A DNA stretch of 64,000 bases from PWQG01 sp040882255 (lineage in GTDB: Bacteria > Pseudomonadota > Gammaproteobacteria > Pseudomonadales > Pseudohongiellaceae), in assembly GCA_040882255.1 (NCBI GenBank), contig JBBEBP010000016.1, positions 186,001-250,000 of the forward strand, written 5' to 3'. Below, piece by piece: positions 1 through 6,875 of the stretch. Each line of letters starts with the position of its first letter. The stretch's first letter is position 1. The notes under the pieces are model-generated. The model had not been told where the DNA came from and made no database searches. It saw nothing but the letters and a program-made list of their open reading frames with translations. A program made the position numbers and the translations under genes.

Positions 1-1510
1 GGGAAAACGACAGGGTAGCCAGCACCGGCACCAGGGTCAGTGCCATCACCAGGGCGCCGCCCAGCGCAAAGCTGATGGTCCAGGCGACCGGCGAGAACAG
101 CTTGCCTTCCACGCCCTCGAGTGTGAACAGTGGCAGGAAGACAATGATCACGATGCTCACCGCGAACACGATGGGCCGGGCCACTTCCCGTGCGGCCTCG
201 CTGACCAGCCGGGCTAACGTCACCCGCTCCTCACGCCGCGTCTCCATGTGACGGAAAATGTTCTCCATGACCACGATGGAACCATCCACCATCATGCCGA
301 TGCCGATGGCCAGTCCGCCCAGGCTCATCAGATTGGCGGACAGACCCGAGAACCGCATGGCGATGAAGGCGATCAACACCGCCATCGGCACGCTGGCGAT
401 GACGATCAGGGTCGAACGCACGTTGCCCAGGAACAGGTACAGCACCAGCAACACCAGCACGGCGCCGATCATCAGGGCCTGCTGTACCGTACCGATGGCC
501 GTGTCCACCAGTTCGCCCTGCGTATAGAAAGGACGGATCACCAGCCCTTCCGGCAGCGAGTCATTGATGCGCTCGATGCGGGCTTCGGTGTCCTCCAGCA
601 CCTGTTGCGTATTGGCGCCGATCAGCTTGAACACGTAGCCACCGGCCGACTCCTCGCCATTGGCGATCTGCGCCCCGCGGCGGATGGCGGGTCCGTACTC
701 CACGGTGGCCACATCACGAATATAAACCGGACTGCCATTATGCTGCGTCACGATGATGTCACGCAGCTCCGCCAGTCCCTCATCTCCCGGGGACACCCAG
801 CCGAGGCCACGGACGATGAACTCCTCCCCGCCCCGATTGATGAACGATGCACCGACGTTGCGGTTGTTGGCCAGCAGCGCCTCCCGGACATCGCCGACAT
901 CCAGGTTACGTGCACGCAGCGCCCGGGCATCCACATTCACCTGGTACTGGTTCTCGTACCCGCCGATCGACAGCACTCCGGTCACGCCGGGCACGATGCG
1001 CAGCTGCGGTTTGACGATCCAGTCCTGGATGGTGCGCTTCTCGGTCAGCGAATGATCGCCTCCATCGATGTTCTCCAGCGTATACATCAGGATGCGGCCC
1101 AGGCCGCTGGTGATGGGGCCCAGCTGCGGCTCGCCCATGCCCGCCGGGATCTCGCGCCGCGCATCGGCCAGGCGTTCGCTGACCAGCCGCCGGGCGAAGT
1201 AGATGTCGGTGCCGTCCTCGAAGTACACATCGACCCGCGACAGACCGAAGATGGAGGTGCTCTGCACCCGTTCCAGTCCCGGCAGGCCGTACATGCTGAT
1301 TTCTATCGGGTAGGTCAGCAGCGTTTCCACATCCACCGGCGACAGACCTGGCGCCTGTGTATACACCTGCACCATTGTGGGCGTGGCATCCGGGTAGGCA
1401 TCCACGGGCAGGTTCTGGAAAGAAACATAGCCGGCCAGTGCAATGGCCGCCGCGCCGACCAGTATGAGCAACCGGTTGCGCAGGGAATAACGTATCAGTG
1501 CATCAATCAT
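1..1510 (-). CDS. CusA/CzcA-family heavy-metal efflux RND pump (partial, C-terminus beyond the left edge)
   Basis: Inner-membrane proton-driven pump of a tripartite metal exporter. About 503 residues are visible, starting MIDALIRYSLRNR at 1510, with TM1 at about residues 13-32. It has the HME-type porter segment LPVDAYPDATPTMVQVYTQ and the TM4 motif IGIGMMVDGSIVVMEN near residue 400. The classic CzcA DFG Asp is absent there (GIGMMVDG), so the metal class cannot be read from the motif. It lies 24 bp after the adaptor gene and is the last visible gene of a minus-strand operon (His-rich protein, TolC, adaptor, pump). Family members are about 1030-1060 aa, so roughly half is missing. Family call is firm; substrate unknown. 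Confidence 0.93.
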   Translation of the reverse strand, partial: MIDALIRYSLRNRLLILVGAAAIALAGYVSFQNLPVDAYPDATPTMVQVYTQAPGLSPVDVETLLTYPIEISMYGLPGLERVQSTSIFGLSRVDVYFEDGTDIYFARRLVSERLADARREIPAGMGEPQLGPITSGLGRILMYTLENIDGGDHSLTEKRTIQDWIVKPQLRIVPGVTGVLSIGGYENQYQVNVDARALRARNLDVGDVREALLANNRNVGASFINRGGEEFIVRGLGWVSPGDEGLAELRDIIVTQHNGSPVYIRDVATVEYGPAIRRGAQIANGEESAGGYVFKLIGANTQQVLEDTEARIERINDSLPEGLVIRPFYTQGELVDTAIGTVQQALMIGAVLVLLVLYLFLGNVRSTLIVIASVPMAVLIAFIAMRFSGLSANLMSLGGLAIGIGMMVDGSIVVMENIFRHMETRREERVTLARLVSEAAREVARPIVFAVSIVIIVFLPLFTLEGVEGKLFSPVAWTISFALGGALVMALTLVPVLATLSFS

Positions 1511-1534
1511 GTATCAGTCTCCGCTGCGCTGGAA

Positions 1535-2779
1535 TCAGTGGTTATGCGCGGCGCTGCGCGAACCGGCTGTGAGTGTGGACATCAGGTCGAAGGCACCCTG
1601 CACCACCACCTGCTCGCCGGGGACCAGGCCCTCGTTGATACCTACCAGGCCATTGGCCTCCATTCCCGTGATCACGGTGCGAGCCAGATAGGCGCCGGGC
1701 TCATGTCCTGGCACGAAGACCACGTCACGCTCACCGATGCGCTGTACGGCATCAATCGGTACCAGTGTCACGCGCGTCTGGCCACCACTGGAATCGATGG
1801 TGGCGGTGCCGGTCATGCCGGCCCGCAGCAGCCCGCCCGGATTGTCGAGACGGGCCCGTACATGAAGCGTACGGGTAGCTTCATCAAGACTGGCGGAGAT
1901 CCAGTCGATTTCGCCCGGGAAAGTCTGTTCCGGCAGGGCCCGGGTACGAAAACGTACCGGGTCACCCTCTTGCAGACGGGACAGGGACTGCTCGAAGGCC
2001 TCGATCATCAACCAGACCTCACGGGTGTCGACGACCAGCAACGGCGCATCGTCCGGGGCAACGCGCTGCCCCCGGACCAGATCGCGTCGCTGGACAGTAC
2101 CGTCGGCCGGTGCCTGAAGGGTGTAGCGGGAAAGAGGCTCGTCACCCGGAGGACCATGGTTTTCGATCTCTTCCATGGACAGTCCGTACAGGCGCAGCGT
2201 CTCGGTGGACGCCCGATGTCTGGCGCGCGCCTGCTCGAACGCCGACCGGGCCTCGATCAGTTCCGCCTGGCTGCTGATCTGCTGCTCGGCCAGTGATTCT
2301 TCCCGTTCCAGCCGCTGGCGCGACGCCGACAGTTCGGCCGCCGCCACCAGGTGATCCGTGCGAGCGCGGCCCAGCTCCGTGCTGTCCATTCGTACCAGCG
2401 GTTGCCCGGCTTCCACGCGGTCCCCCAGGTCCACCAGCACCTCGACGACATTGGCCGGCACACGCGGTGCGATCTGACTGGTACGATCCGGATCGAAACG
2501 CACGGTGGCCGCCGCCTGGATCCGGGCATCAGCCTGCCCCGCCTGCGCTTCATCGACCACGATGTCGAGCATGCTGCGCTGATTGACGGTCAGATGGACC
2601 TCTTCATCCTCCTCATGAGCGGCGTGCTCTTCCGCGTCCGCGGCAACTGTCTCCTGATGAGCCCCTTCCGCATGGTCTTCGTGCTGCGCGTCCGCGCCCT
2701 GATCATCTGAACAGCCGGTGATCAGCAAGAGGGCCAGCAGGCCGGCGCTCAATCTGTGTATGACGGTTTCGTATTTCAT
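1535..2779 (-). CDS. Heavy-metal RND periplasmic adaptor lipoprotein (CusB/CzcB-like)
   Basis: Membrane-fusion protein linking the RND pump at 1-1510 to the TolC-type channel at 2793-4121. 414 aa. The N-terminus carries a lipobox (LLITGC, Cys about residue 23), so it is probably lipid-anchored in the periplasm. Residues 30-62 are rich in His, Asp and Glu, and the C-terminus ends AAHNH; such tails are common in metal-specific adaptors. Barrel-sandwich (VEVLVDLGDRVEAGQPLV), helical hairpin (about 130-190) and beta-barrel regions follow in the usual order. The 13-bp gap from the channel gene indicates co-transcription. Metal specificity is not determined. Confidence 0.92.
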   Translation of the reverse strand: MKYETVIHRLSAGLLALLLITGCSDDQGADAQHEDHAEGAHQETVAADAEEHAAHEEDEEVHLTVNQRSMLDIVVDEAQAGQADARIQAAATVRFDPDRTSQIAPRVPANVVEVLVDLGDRVEAGQPLVRMDSTELGRARTDHLVAAAELSASRQRLEREESLAEQQISSQAELIEARSAFEQARARHRASTETLRLYGLSMEEIENHGPPGDEPLSRYTLQAPADGTVQRRDLVRGQRVAPDDAPLLVVDTREVWLMIEAFEQSLSRLQEGDPVRFRTRALPEQTFPGEIDWISASLDEATRTLHVRARLDNPGGLLRAGMTGTATIDSSGGQTRVTLVPIDAVQRIGERDVVFVPGHEPGAYLARTVITGMEANGLVGINEGLVPGEQVVVQGAFDLMSTLTAGSRSAAHNH

Positions 2780-2792
2780 GACCTGTTCCTCG

Positions 2793-4121
2793 TTACTGGG
2801 CTGTTGTCGTGTCCGGGACGACGGTCACAAGACCGCCCGTCGCGCGCTCCAGCATGGCGGTGGCATCCACCTGCTCACGAAGCGCGGCGAGATAGCTGTC
2901 CCGCACCTGAATCAGATTGTTCTGGGCACTGGTGACGGCGGGCGCACCCACCTCACCGGCCTGCAGAGCCTGCTGCAACAGTCGCACATTGTCTTCCGCC
3001 TGCTGCAGGGTGTTCTCTCCCAACAACTGCACACGGCTGGCGGCCGCGCGGTAGTCGGCCAGTCCGCTCAGCACCTCGCGCCGCACCTGAAGCCGCAATG
3101 CGTCCTCGGCGATCCGCTGCTGCTCGAGACGAGCCCGGGCCGCATCGGTCTCACCCCCGTACTGGTGGAATACAGGCAGCTCGAATGAGACGCCCGCGCC
3201 ATTGATGGTGGCCCCCTCTTCTTCGGCATGGACGCCGAAGACCGTGAGGTTGGGGATCCATTGGCGTTGACTGAGGGTGAGATCATGACGCGCCGCCTCG
3301 ACCTGCCTGGCGGCCTCGACCAGATCGCTGCGCTGGGCGACAGCGCGGTTCAGCAATTGCGTCTCATCGGGCAACTCCAGGGTCCAGGGAGCCAGTTCGC
3401 CACGTACCTGCAGGGGCGCTGCCGCATCCCGTGCCAACAGATCGGCGAGTGTGAGGCGCTGTTGGGCGACCCGGTTACGGGCCTGCTCCAGGGCGGCCCG
3501 CGCCCGCTGCAGGCCGATCTGTGCCGTATTGACCTCCATGGCAGTGCTTACTCCGGCTTGCTGGCGCTGCTGTGTGTACTCGGCCAGCTGCTGGTTGATC
3601 TCCACCATGCGTTGCGCGGTATCGACCGATTCACTGGCCCAGAGCAACAGCAGAAAAGCCTGACGGGTGCGGGCCGACACGGCCATTTCCAGGTACTGGA
3701 GGGCGGCCTGCGCGGCCTGCAGGCGGGCATCGGCGGAGTCTTCCGCCAATCCGCCCTGCCCGCCAATCCACAGCTCCTGGCTGATCCGCAGGTCCAGGTC
3801 ATCGGTGTCTTCCACGGGTCCGTCCCGGTTCAGGCGGGCCACTTCCAGTCTCGGATTGGAAGGCAGGAGACGACCAGCGTGACGCCGCTGTCCCCGGCGC
3901 TCGTCGACACGAGCACGGGCGGTGCGCAGAGCCGGATTGTTGGCCAGCGCTTCTTCCACGGCGGCTTCCAGTGTGAGCGGCAGGGATTGTCTTGCCTGAT
4001 GTTCCCGGAGGCTGACTGAGCTGTTTTCCGCCGACAAGGCCGGCCCGGCCACTCCTGCTATCAGGATACAAACCAGCCAGAGGCACACGGGCCCCGGGCG
4101 GCAACACAGAGATTCTTTCAT
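2793..4121 (-). CDS. TolC-family outer-membrane channel of the metal efflux system (CusC/CzcC-like)
   Basis: Outer-membrane factor giving the RND pump an exit duct. 442 aa with a signal peptide (hydrophobic run VCLWLVCILIAGVAGPALSA). Two homologous OEP repeats have the typical long Ala/Gln/Arg-rich helices, for example LTLEAAVEEALANNPALRTARARV at the start of repeat one, shown here only as family signature, and repeat two from about residue 230. Length fits the family. It is first of the three structural genes, downstream of the His-rich protein at 4245-4634. There is no obvious lipobox, so the lipoprotein character seen in CusC is not supported here. Confidence 0.9.
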   Translation of the reverse strand: MKESLCCRPGPVCLWLVCILIAGVAGPALSAENSSVSLREHQARQSLPLTLEAAVEEALANNPALRTARARVDERRGQRRHAGRLLPSNPRLEVARLNRDGPVEDTDDLDLRISQELWIGGQGGLAEDSADARLQAAQAALQYLEMAVSARTRQAFLLLLWASESVDTAQRMVEINQQLAEYTQQRQQAGVSTAMEVNTAQIGLQRARAALEQARNRVAQQRLTLADLLARDAAAPLQVRGELAPWTLELPDETQLLNRAVAQRSDLVEAARQVEAARHDLTLSQRQWIPNLTVFGVHAEEEGATINGAGVSFELPVFHQYGGETDAARARLEQQRIAEDALRLQVRREVLSGLADYRAAASRVQLLGENTLQQAEDNVRLLQQALQAGEVGAPAVTSAQNNLIQVRDSYLAALREQVDATAMLERATGGLVTVVPDTTTAQ

Positions 4122-4244
4122 GGCTGAATTCCGTCAGTGCGCATGCAACGGCATTCCGACTGATCGGAAAAGCTGCAAGCGCGATGGATTCCCGGACAGC
4201 CCGGTGGTGTCAGGGCTACCGTTGGTTCAGATGGTCTACGGGAA

Positions 4245-4634
4245 TCAGCTGATGGGAGGGCGCGAAAGCCGCGCGGGGGTATGCGTCCTGGCCAGGAACC
4301 CGTAGGTCGAGTGTCCGGTCTGGGCAGGAATGGCGGGAAGGGTCAGTGCCGGTACCACGAAAAACGACAAGAAGCCATGACAATGACAACAATGATCATG
4401 GTCATGTGCCTGGTCGCCGCCATGGCGCTCATGTTCGTCCAGCGGCAACAACATGTCATTATCGCCGAGCAGTTCGAAGGCATGGGCGTGACCGGCTTCC
4501 AGATGGCCGTTCTGCGGCTGGTAGAGCCGGTGCGGGTCAGCAAACGTCATCATCGACTGGGTCAGCACCATAATGGCCAACAGAGCGGTCAGGCAACGTC
4601 CGAGGCAGCTTGATTGTATAGAATGGCGATTCAT
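4245..4634 (-). CDS. His-rich periplasmic metal-binding protein, CzcI-like position
   Basis: 129 aa from the ATG at 4634, chosen because it is followed at once by a plausible signal peptide (LTALLAIMVLTQSMMTFA). Longer in-frame starts exist but would run through a repeat at 4719-4748. The mature protein has a dense cluster DEHERHGGDQAHDHDHCCHC at about residues 70-95, then a hydrophobic stretch SFFVVPALTLPAIPA. Small secreted His-rich proteins (CzcI, CzcE, CnrX types) often precede metal-RND operons, and this one lies about 120 bp before the TolC-type gene. Metal buffering or sensing is inferred from composition and position only; no family is recognised with certainty. Confidence 0.65.
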   Translation of the reverse strand: MNRHSIQSSCLGRCLTALLAIMVLTQSMMTFADPHRLYQPQNGHLEAGHAHAFELLGDNDMLLPLDEHERHGGDQAHDHDHCCHCHGFLSFFVVPALTLPAIPAQTGHSTYGFLARTHTPARLSRPPIS

Positions 4635-4718
4635 GAGGCTTGAACCGTAGCACACGGCTTCCCCCGCTCGCAAATGGACTGCCGTTCTGAAGAGGGCATG
4701 ATCAGCATGGCGCTGGAC

Positions 4719-4765
4719 TTCGCGGCTGGCGCCGCTCATGCAAAATTGTTCCAGACAATTTTACC
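4719..4765. repeat. 30-bp repeat shared with the 6.45-6.65 kb repeats, plus hairpin
   Basis: Positions 4719-4748 are identical over 30 bp to 6451-6480 and 6621-6650 (core GGCTGGCGCCGCTCATGC, ending CAAAATTG). Here it is followed by a perfect hairpin, AAAATTG-TTCCAGA-CAATTTT. In the other copies the matching arm is GCGATTTTG, so pairing is kept while the bases differ. It sits just upstream of the His-rich metal gene. It looks like a solo tail of the hairpin element described at 6589-6666. Confidence 0.75.
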
Positions 4766-4814
4766 GATCATGAGTGCACGCTTTTTCTGGCTTGAAACAC
4801 GATTTTCGTGCAGA

Positions 4815-4859
4815 ATTATACCTCAAATAGACACTATTTCATATTAATCTCAATGAGAT
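4815..4859 (-). promoter_or_regulatory. Candidate promoter and operator region of the metal efflux operon
   Basis: The 4749-4973 gap is strikingly AT-rich against its surroundings. Reading the minus strand, a perfect TATAAT -10 lies at 4820-4815, about 180 bp before the His-rich gene; the -35 (TATGAA, 4843-4838) is poor. A perfect inverted repeat AAATAG-ACA-CTATTT overlaps the spacer (4825-4839), and another, ATCTCA-A-TGAGAT, lies just upstream at 4847-4859. A weak -35 with a dyad in the spacer is typical of activator-dependent metal promoters, but no regulator gene is adjacent. Confidence 0.4.
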
Positions 4860-4973
4860 AGAATTTTTGAGCAGACTCTAAATAGTATGTCGTCATATTG
4901 TCCCGGACGTTTCTTTCTATTGAATCTCAACTGGAAAAAGTTGCTGCGGGCATCGACGTTATGCAGTGCGTCC

Positions 4974-5336
4974 TTACAGGTGATAAGGCACTCTCACGCC
5001 CGGTTCATCAACAGAAAAATCCTTGCTGTTACGGGTTACCAGCAAAGCGCCGGCACACTGGGCGCTGGCCCAGATTATCGCGTCGGGTAAACGCATGCTC
5101 GCATTTCGGCGGATGGCAACCGCCCGCTCCGCAACCTCACTGTCGATGGCAATCTGCCGAAAGGTGGCAAGGAAGCGCCGAACCGGCTTCTCTTCCTCGC
5201 TCGCGACGCCAACCATCACTTCCATCCAGGTAATGGAGCTGATAAAGGGTTGCGGGTAGCGCTGTATTTCGTCGCGAGCCGCGTCGACACCATTGAGATA
5301 GTCGATCAGGATATTGGTATCCAGCACGGCATTCAT
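4974..5336 (-). CDS. PIN-domain toxin, VapC family ribonuclease
   Basis: 120 aa from the ATG at 5336. This start forms an ATGA overlap with the antitoxin stop, the usual coupling in such pairs; an alternative ATG three codons upstream (5345) is less likely. PIN acidic residues are visible: Asp in VLDTNILIDYL at the N-terminus, Glu in TWMEVMVG near residue 40, Asp in RLPDAIIWA near residue 90, and Asp in NSKDF near residue 105. The fold predicts a Mg2+-dependent RNase acting on tRNA, rRNA or mRNA. It is last in the two-gene operon with the antitoxin at 5333-5554. Target unknown. Confidence 0.92.
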   Translation of the reverse strand: MNAVLDTNILIDYLNGVDAARDEIQRYPQPFISSITWMEVMVGVASEEEKPVRRFLATFRQIAIDSEVAERAVAIRRNASMRLPDAIIWASAQCAGALLVTRNSKDFSVDEPGVRVPYHL

Positions 5337-5554
5337 GCTGGCCATTCCTCACGCAAGCGGCGTTGGTATTCAAGGCCGTCCCGTTGCTGGTTTTTCCAGA
5401 TACCGAAGGCTTCACCGGCAACTCCCGCCTGGTGGTGGAGCAGAAACTCAGCCACCGCCTGGCGCATTAACGCCGCCCGTGACAGTTTGGACTGTTCACT
5501 CATGTGTTTTAGCGCTTCGACCTGCTCCTCGGGTAAATCGACAATGGTTCTCAT
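5333..5554 (-). CDS. Ribbon-helix-helix antitoxin partner of the PIN toxin
   Basis: 73 aa from the ATG at 5554. Residues 1-40 (MRTIVDLPEEQVEALKHMSE onward, then KLSRAALMRQAVAEFL) match the CopG/RHH strand-helix-helix DNA-binding pattern. The C-terminal half (AFGIWKNQQRDGLEYQRRLR) is the likely toxin-wrapping tail. The gene is upstream of the toxin and overlaps it by ATGA. A perfect 20-bp palindrome lies 22 bp upstream of its start, fitting autoregulation by an RHH dimer pair. An earlier in-frame start would run through that palindrome, so it was rejected. Confidence 0.88.
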   Translation of the reverse strand: MRTIVDLPEEQVEALKHMSEQSKLSRAALMRQAVAEFLLHHQAGVAGEAFGIWKNQQRDGLEYQRRLREEWPA

Positions 5555-5576
5555 GCAAGCCTCCACAAGATATAGC

Positions 5577-5596
5577 ATATGATGACGTCATCATAT
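5577..5596. promoter_or_regulatory. Perfect 20-bp palindrome, probable autoregulatory operator of the toxin-antitoxin operon
   Basis: ATATGATGACGTCATCATAT reads identically on both strands and is centred about 33 bp upstream of the antitoxin ATG. RHH antitoxins bind such short palindromes over their own promoter. The inner GATGACGTCATC could hold two overlapping half-sites. Binding is inferred from position and symmetry. Confidence 0.65.
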
Positions 5597-5796
5597 ATCG
5601 CCACGCAAGATGATGCAATGTCAGTCAACGGTTCAGGAAAAACTCCACCGACACCACAAACTCCAGCACCTCTCCCGTCATATCTTGCGGCGGCCGGGGC
5701 AAGGGCTGTGCCCGCTCGATCAGGGTCAGGGTTTGGTGTTGAGCCGATTTTTGCTGACACTTCAGAAAAGCCTTTCAATAGACAAAAAAAGCGTTG

Positions 5797-6004
5797 ATGT
5801 CCAAGCGCAGAAATTTCAGTCCCGAATTTGCACACAGCGCAGACCCGTCAATGTGGTATCAATTGCGCTCAGGTAGCCCGGGAGCTGAACATTGCATCCA
5901 ACTTGCTGTCACGCTGGAGACGTGAAGCGGATACCCGCCTAATCCGCCACCTTCGGAGAGACGCGGATTCGGATGCCACTGCCGATCGCCTGACTGCGGC
6001 ATAA
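5797..6004 (+). pseudogene. IS3-family OrfA transposase remnant (frameshifted)
   Basis: The ATG at 5797 opens MSKRRNFSPEF, the characteristic start of IS3-family OrfA proteins. The frame is then lost. Frame +2 continues with TAQTRQCGINCAQVARELNI and SNLLSRWRREADTRL (5839-5938), the OrfA helix-turn-helix and basic helix, ending at a TAA at 6002-6004. A short deletion just after FSPEF explains the shift. No OrfB, DDE domain or clear terminal repeats remain, so this is a dead insertion-sequence fragment. Assignment rests on motif recognition. Confidence 0.75.
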
Positions 6005-6236
6005 CTGGGGCGGTCGAATGCGAGCAGCGAGCGTGTCAAACGAGACTAGCAGCGTGATTCGAGGGCGTCACAATGGTGGCATTCCCGACACATTACTCTG
6101 CATCGTAAATTGGGGGAAATTCTCAAAACAGTTAACAGGCTGGCTGACGATTAGTCCCGCAAACTCCCGCACAGACAGTTTTTTAAATCGAAAAAACCGG
6201 ACCGTACAGTCTGCAGGTAATTGATTTTTAATCGTT
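6005..6236. other. Non-coding gap in the repeat island; nothing recognised
   Basis: Between the IS remnant and the first tRNA 3'-end repeat no open frame resembles a protein, and I see no tRNA, promoter or terminator. The 3' part is more AT-rich than the flanks. It may be decayed insertion-sequence DNA. Confidence 0.5.
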
Positions 6237-6258
6237 ATTTGGCGCACCCGGAGAGATT
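6237..6258 (-). repeat. Orphan tRNA-Arg 3'-end fragment, copy 1
   Basis: ATTTGGCGCACCCGGAGAGATT is the tRNA-Arg 3' end (CCA, discriminator, acceptor 3' strand, T-stem 3' strand) plus a few flanking bases. The same block recurs at 6567-6588 and, in the intact gene, at 6737-6758. No 5' tRNA half is attached here; the sequence runs into a hairpin element instead. Confidence 0.85.
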
Positions 6259-6496
6259 ACTCGGCCCATCCATGGGCCTGGCGGGTCATGCGGATAACTG
6301 GATGTTGTTCTGAGCTATTGTACGAGCGCAAGCCAAGGCGCATTCCGCAGGCAAGGATGGTTCCCTTGGCAAGGAAGGCAACGCCGGATTGTGCTCGTAC
6401 AATAGTTCAGAGCGGCATCCAGTTATCCGCATGACCCGCTACCCTTCGGGTTCGCGGCTGGCGCCGCTCATGCAAAATTGCTCCCGGCGATTTTGT
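6259..6496. repeat. Hairpin element, copy 1, interrupted by a 162-bp insertion
   Basis: 6259-6279 and 6442-6496 together match the 78-bp element at 6589-6666. In place of two bases (CG) there is a 162-bp block, 6280-6441. The element begins ACTC immediately after GAGAGATT and ends TTTTGT immediately before CGAAC, the same borders as in the other two copies. Confidence 0.8.
6281..6439. mobile_element. Inverted-repeat element of about 160 bp, MITE-like
   Basis: The ends GCGGGTCATGCGGATAACTG and its complement CAGTTATCCGCATGACCCGC pair perfectly. Pairing continues with few mismatches through CTATTGTACGAGC, giving arms of about 45 nt around a central region of about 65 nt. Comparison with the uninterrupted copy at 6589-6666 shows it is a discrete insertion. 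There is no coding capacity and no unambiguous target duplication. Mobility is inferred from the clean empty-site comparison. Confidence 0.65.
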
Positions 6497-6588
6497 CGAA
6501 CTCTGTCGTTCGAACATTCTCTTCTCAGAGAGCGGAGCCAGTTCTACGGACGGTGGTTCTAAGCTGATTTGGCGCACCCGGAGAGATT
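6442..6588. repeat. 147-bp direct repeat, copy A
   Basis: Base-for-base identical to 6612-6758, offset exactly 170 bp. The unit contains the 3' part of the hairpin element, a stretch of about 70 bp with no recognised function, and the tRNA-Arg 3'-end block. Copy B runs on into the intact tRNA; copy A runs into another hairpin element. Perfect identity implies a recent duplication or gene conversion. Confidence 0.95.
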
Positions 6589-6666
6589 ACTCGGCCCATC
6601 CATGGGCCTCGCCCTTCGGGTTCGCGGCTGGCGCCGCTCATGCAAAATTGCTCCCGGCGATTTTGT
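6589..6666. repeat. Hairpin element, copy 2 (78 bp, uninterrupted)
   Basis: Lies between GAGAGATT and CGAAC, the two halves of a tRNA T-loop sequence. It is a string of stem-loops: GGCCCA-TCCA-TGGGCC (6593-6608), CCC-TTC-GGG (6612-6620), then CAAAAT...ATTTTG (6643-6665). There is no reading frame. Together with 6887-6964 and 4719-4765 it defines a small family of structured repeats. Confidence 0.8.
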
Positions 6667-6758
6667 CGAACTCTGTCGTTCGAACATTCTCTTCTCAGAG
6701 AGCGGAGCCAGTTCTACGGACGGTGGTTCTAAGCTGATTTGGCGCACCCGGAGAGATT
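6612..6758. repeat. 147-bp direct repeat, copy B
   Basis: Identical to 6442-6588. Its right end, 6740-6758, is the 3' end of the intact tRNA-Arg gene on the minus strand, so the duplication breakpoint falls inside the tRNA T-stem/loop. Confidence 0.95.
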
Positions 6759-6816
6759 CGAACTCCCGACCAAGTGGTTCGAAGCCACCTACTCTATCCA
6801 GCTGAGCTACGGGTGC
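6740..6816 (-). tRNA. tRNA-Arg (anticodon UCG)
   Basis: 77 nt including an encoded CCA. Acceptor stem GCACCCG/CGGGTGC with discriminator G, D-arm GCTC AGCTGGATA GAGT, anticodon loop CTTCGAA (anticodon TCG, reading CGA codons), variable TGGTC, T-arm GGGAG TTCGAAT CTCTC. All stems pair with only G-U wobbles. It lies downstream of a broken copy of itself (6876-7022), so this is the functional gene of the pair. Confidence 0.95.
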
Positions 6817-6875
6817 ATAAACTGTGTTGGTGTTTTTCTTCACTGTCACCTTCAGTGCCTGCCTCTCACCGTGTT

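Noticed and set aside
248..2296. 682-codon plus-strand open frame
   Set aside because: It lies antisense to the RND pump and adaptor genes, whose products have clear family motifs. The translation is His/Arg/Gln-rich, as expected of a GC-rich shadow frame.
5551..5835. 94-codon minus-strand frame upstream of the antitoxin
   Set aside because: It runs through the palindromic operator into the antitoxin region in another frame and has no domain features.
6281..6439. Integron attC site
   Set aside because: The inverted repeat is long, but I could not find the paired GTTRRRY/RYYYAAC core sites, and no integrase or cassette is present.
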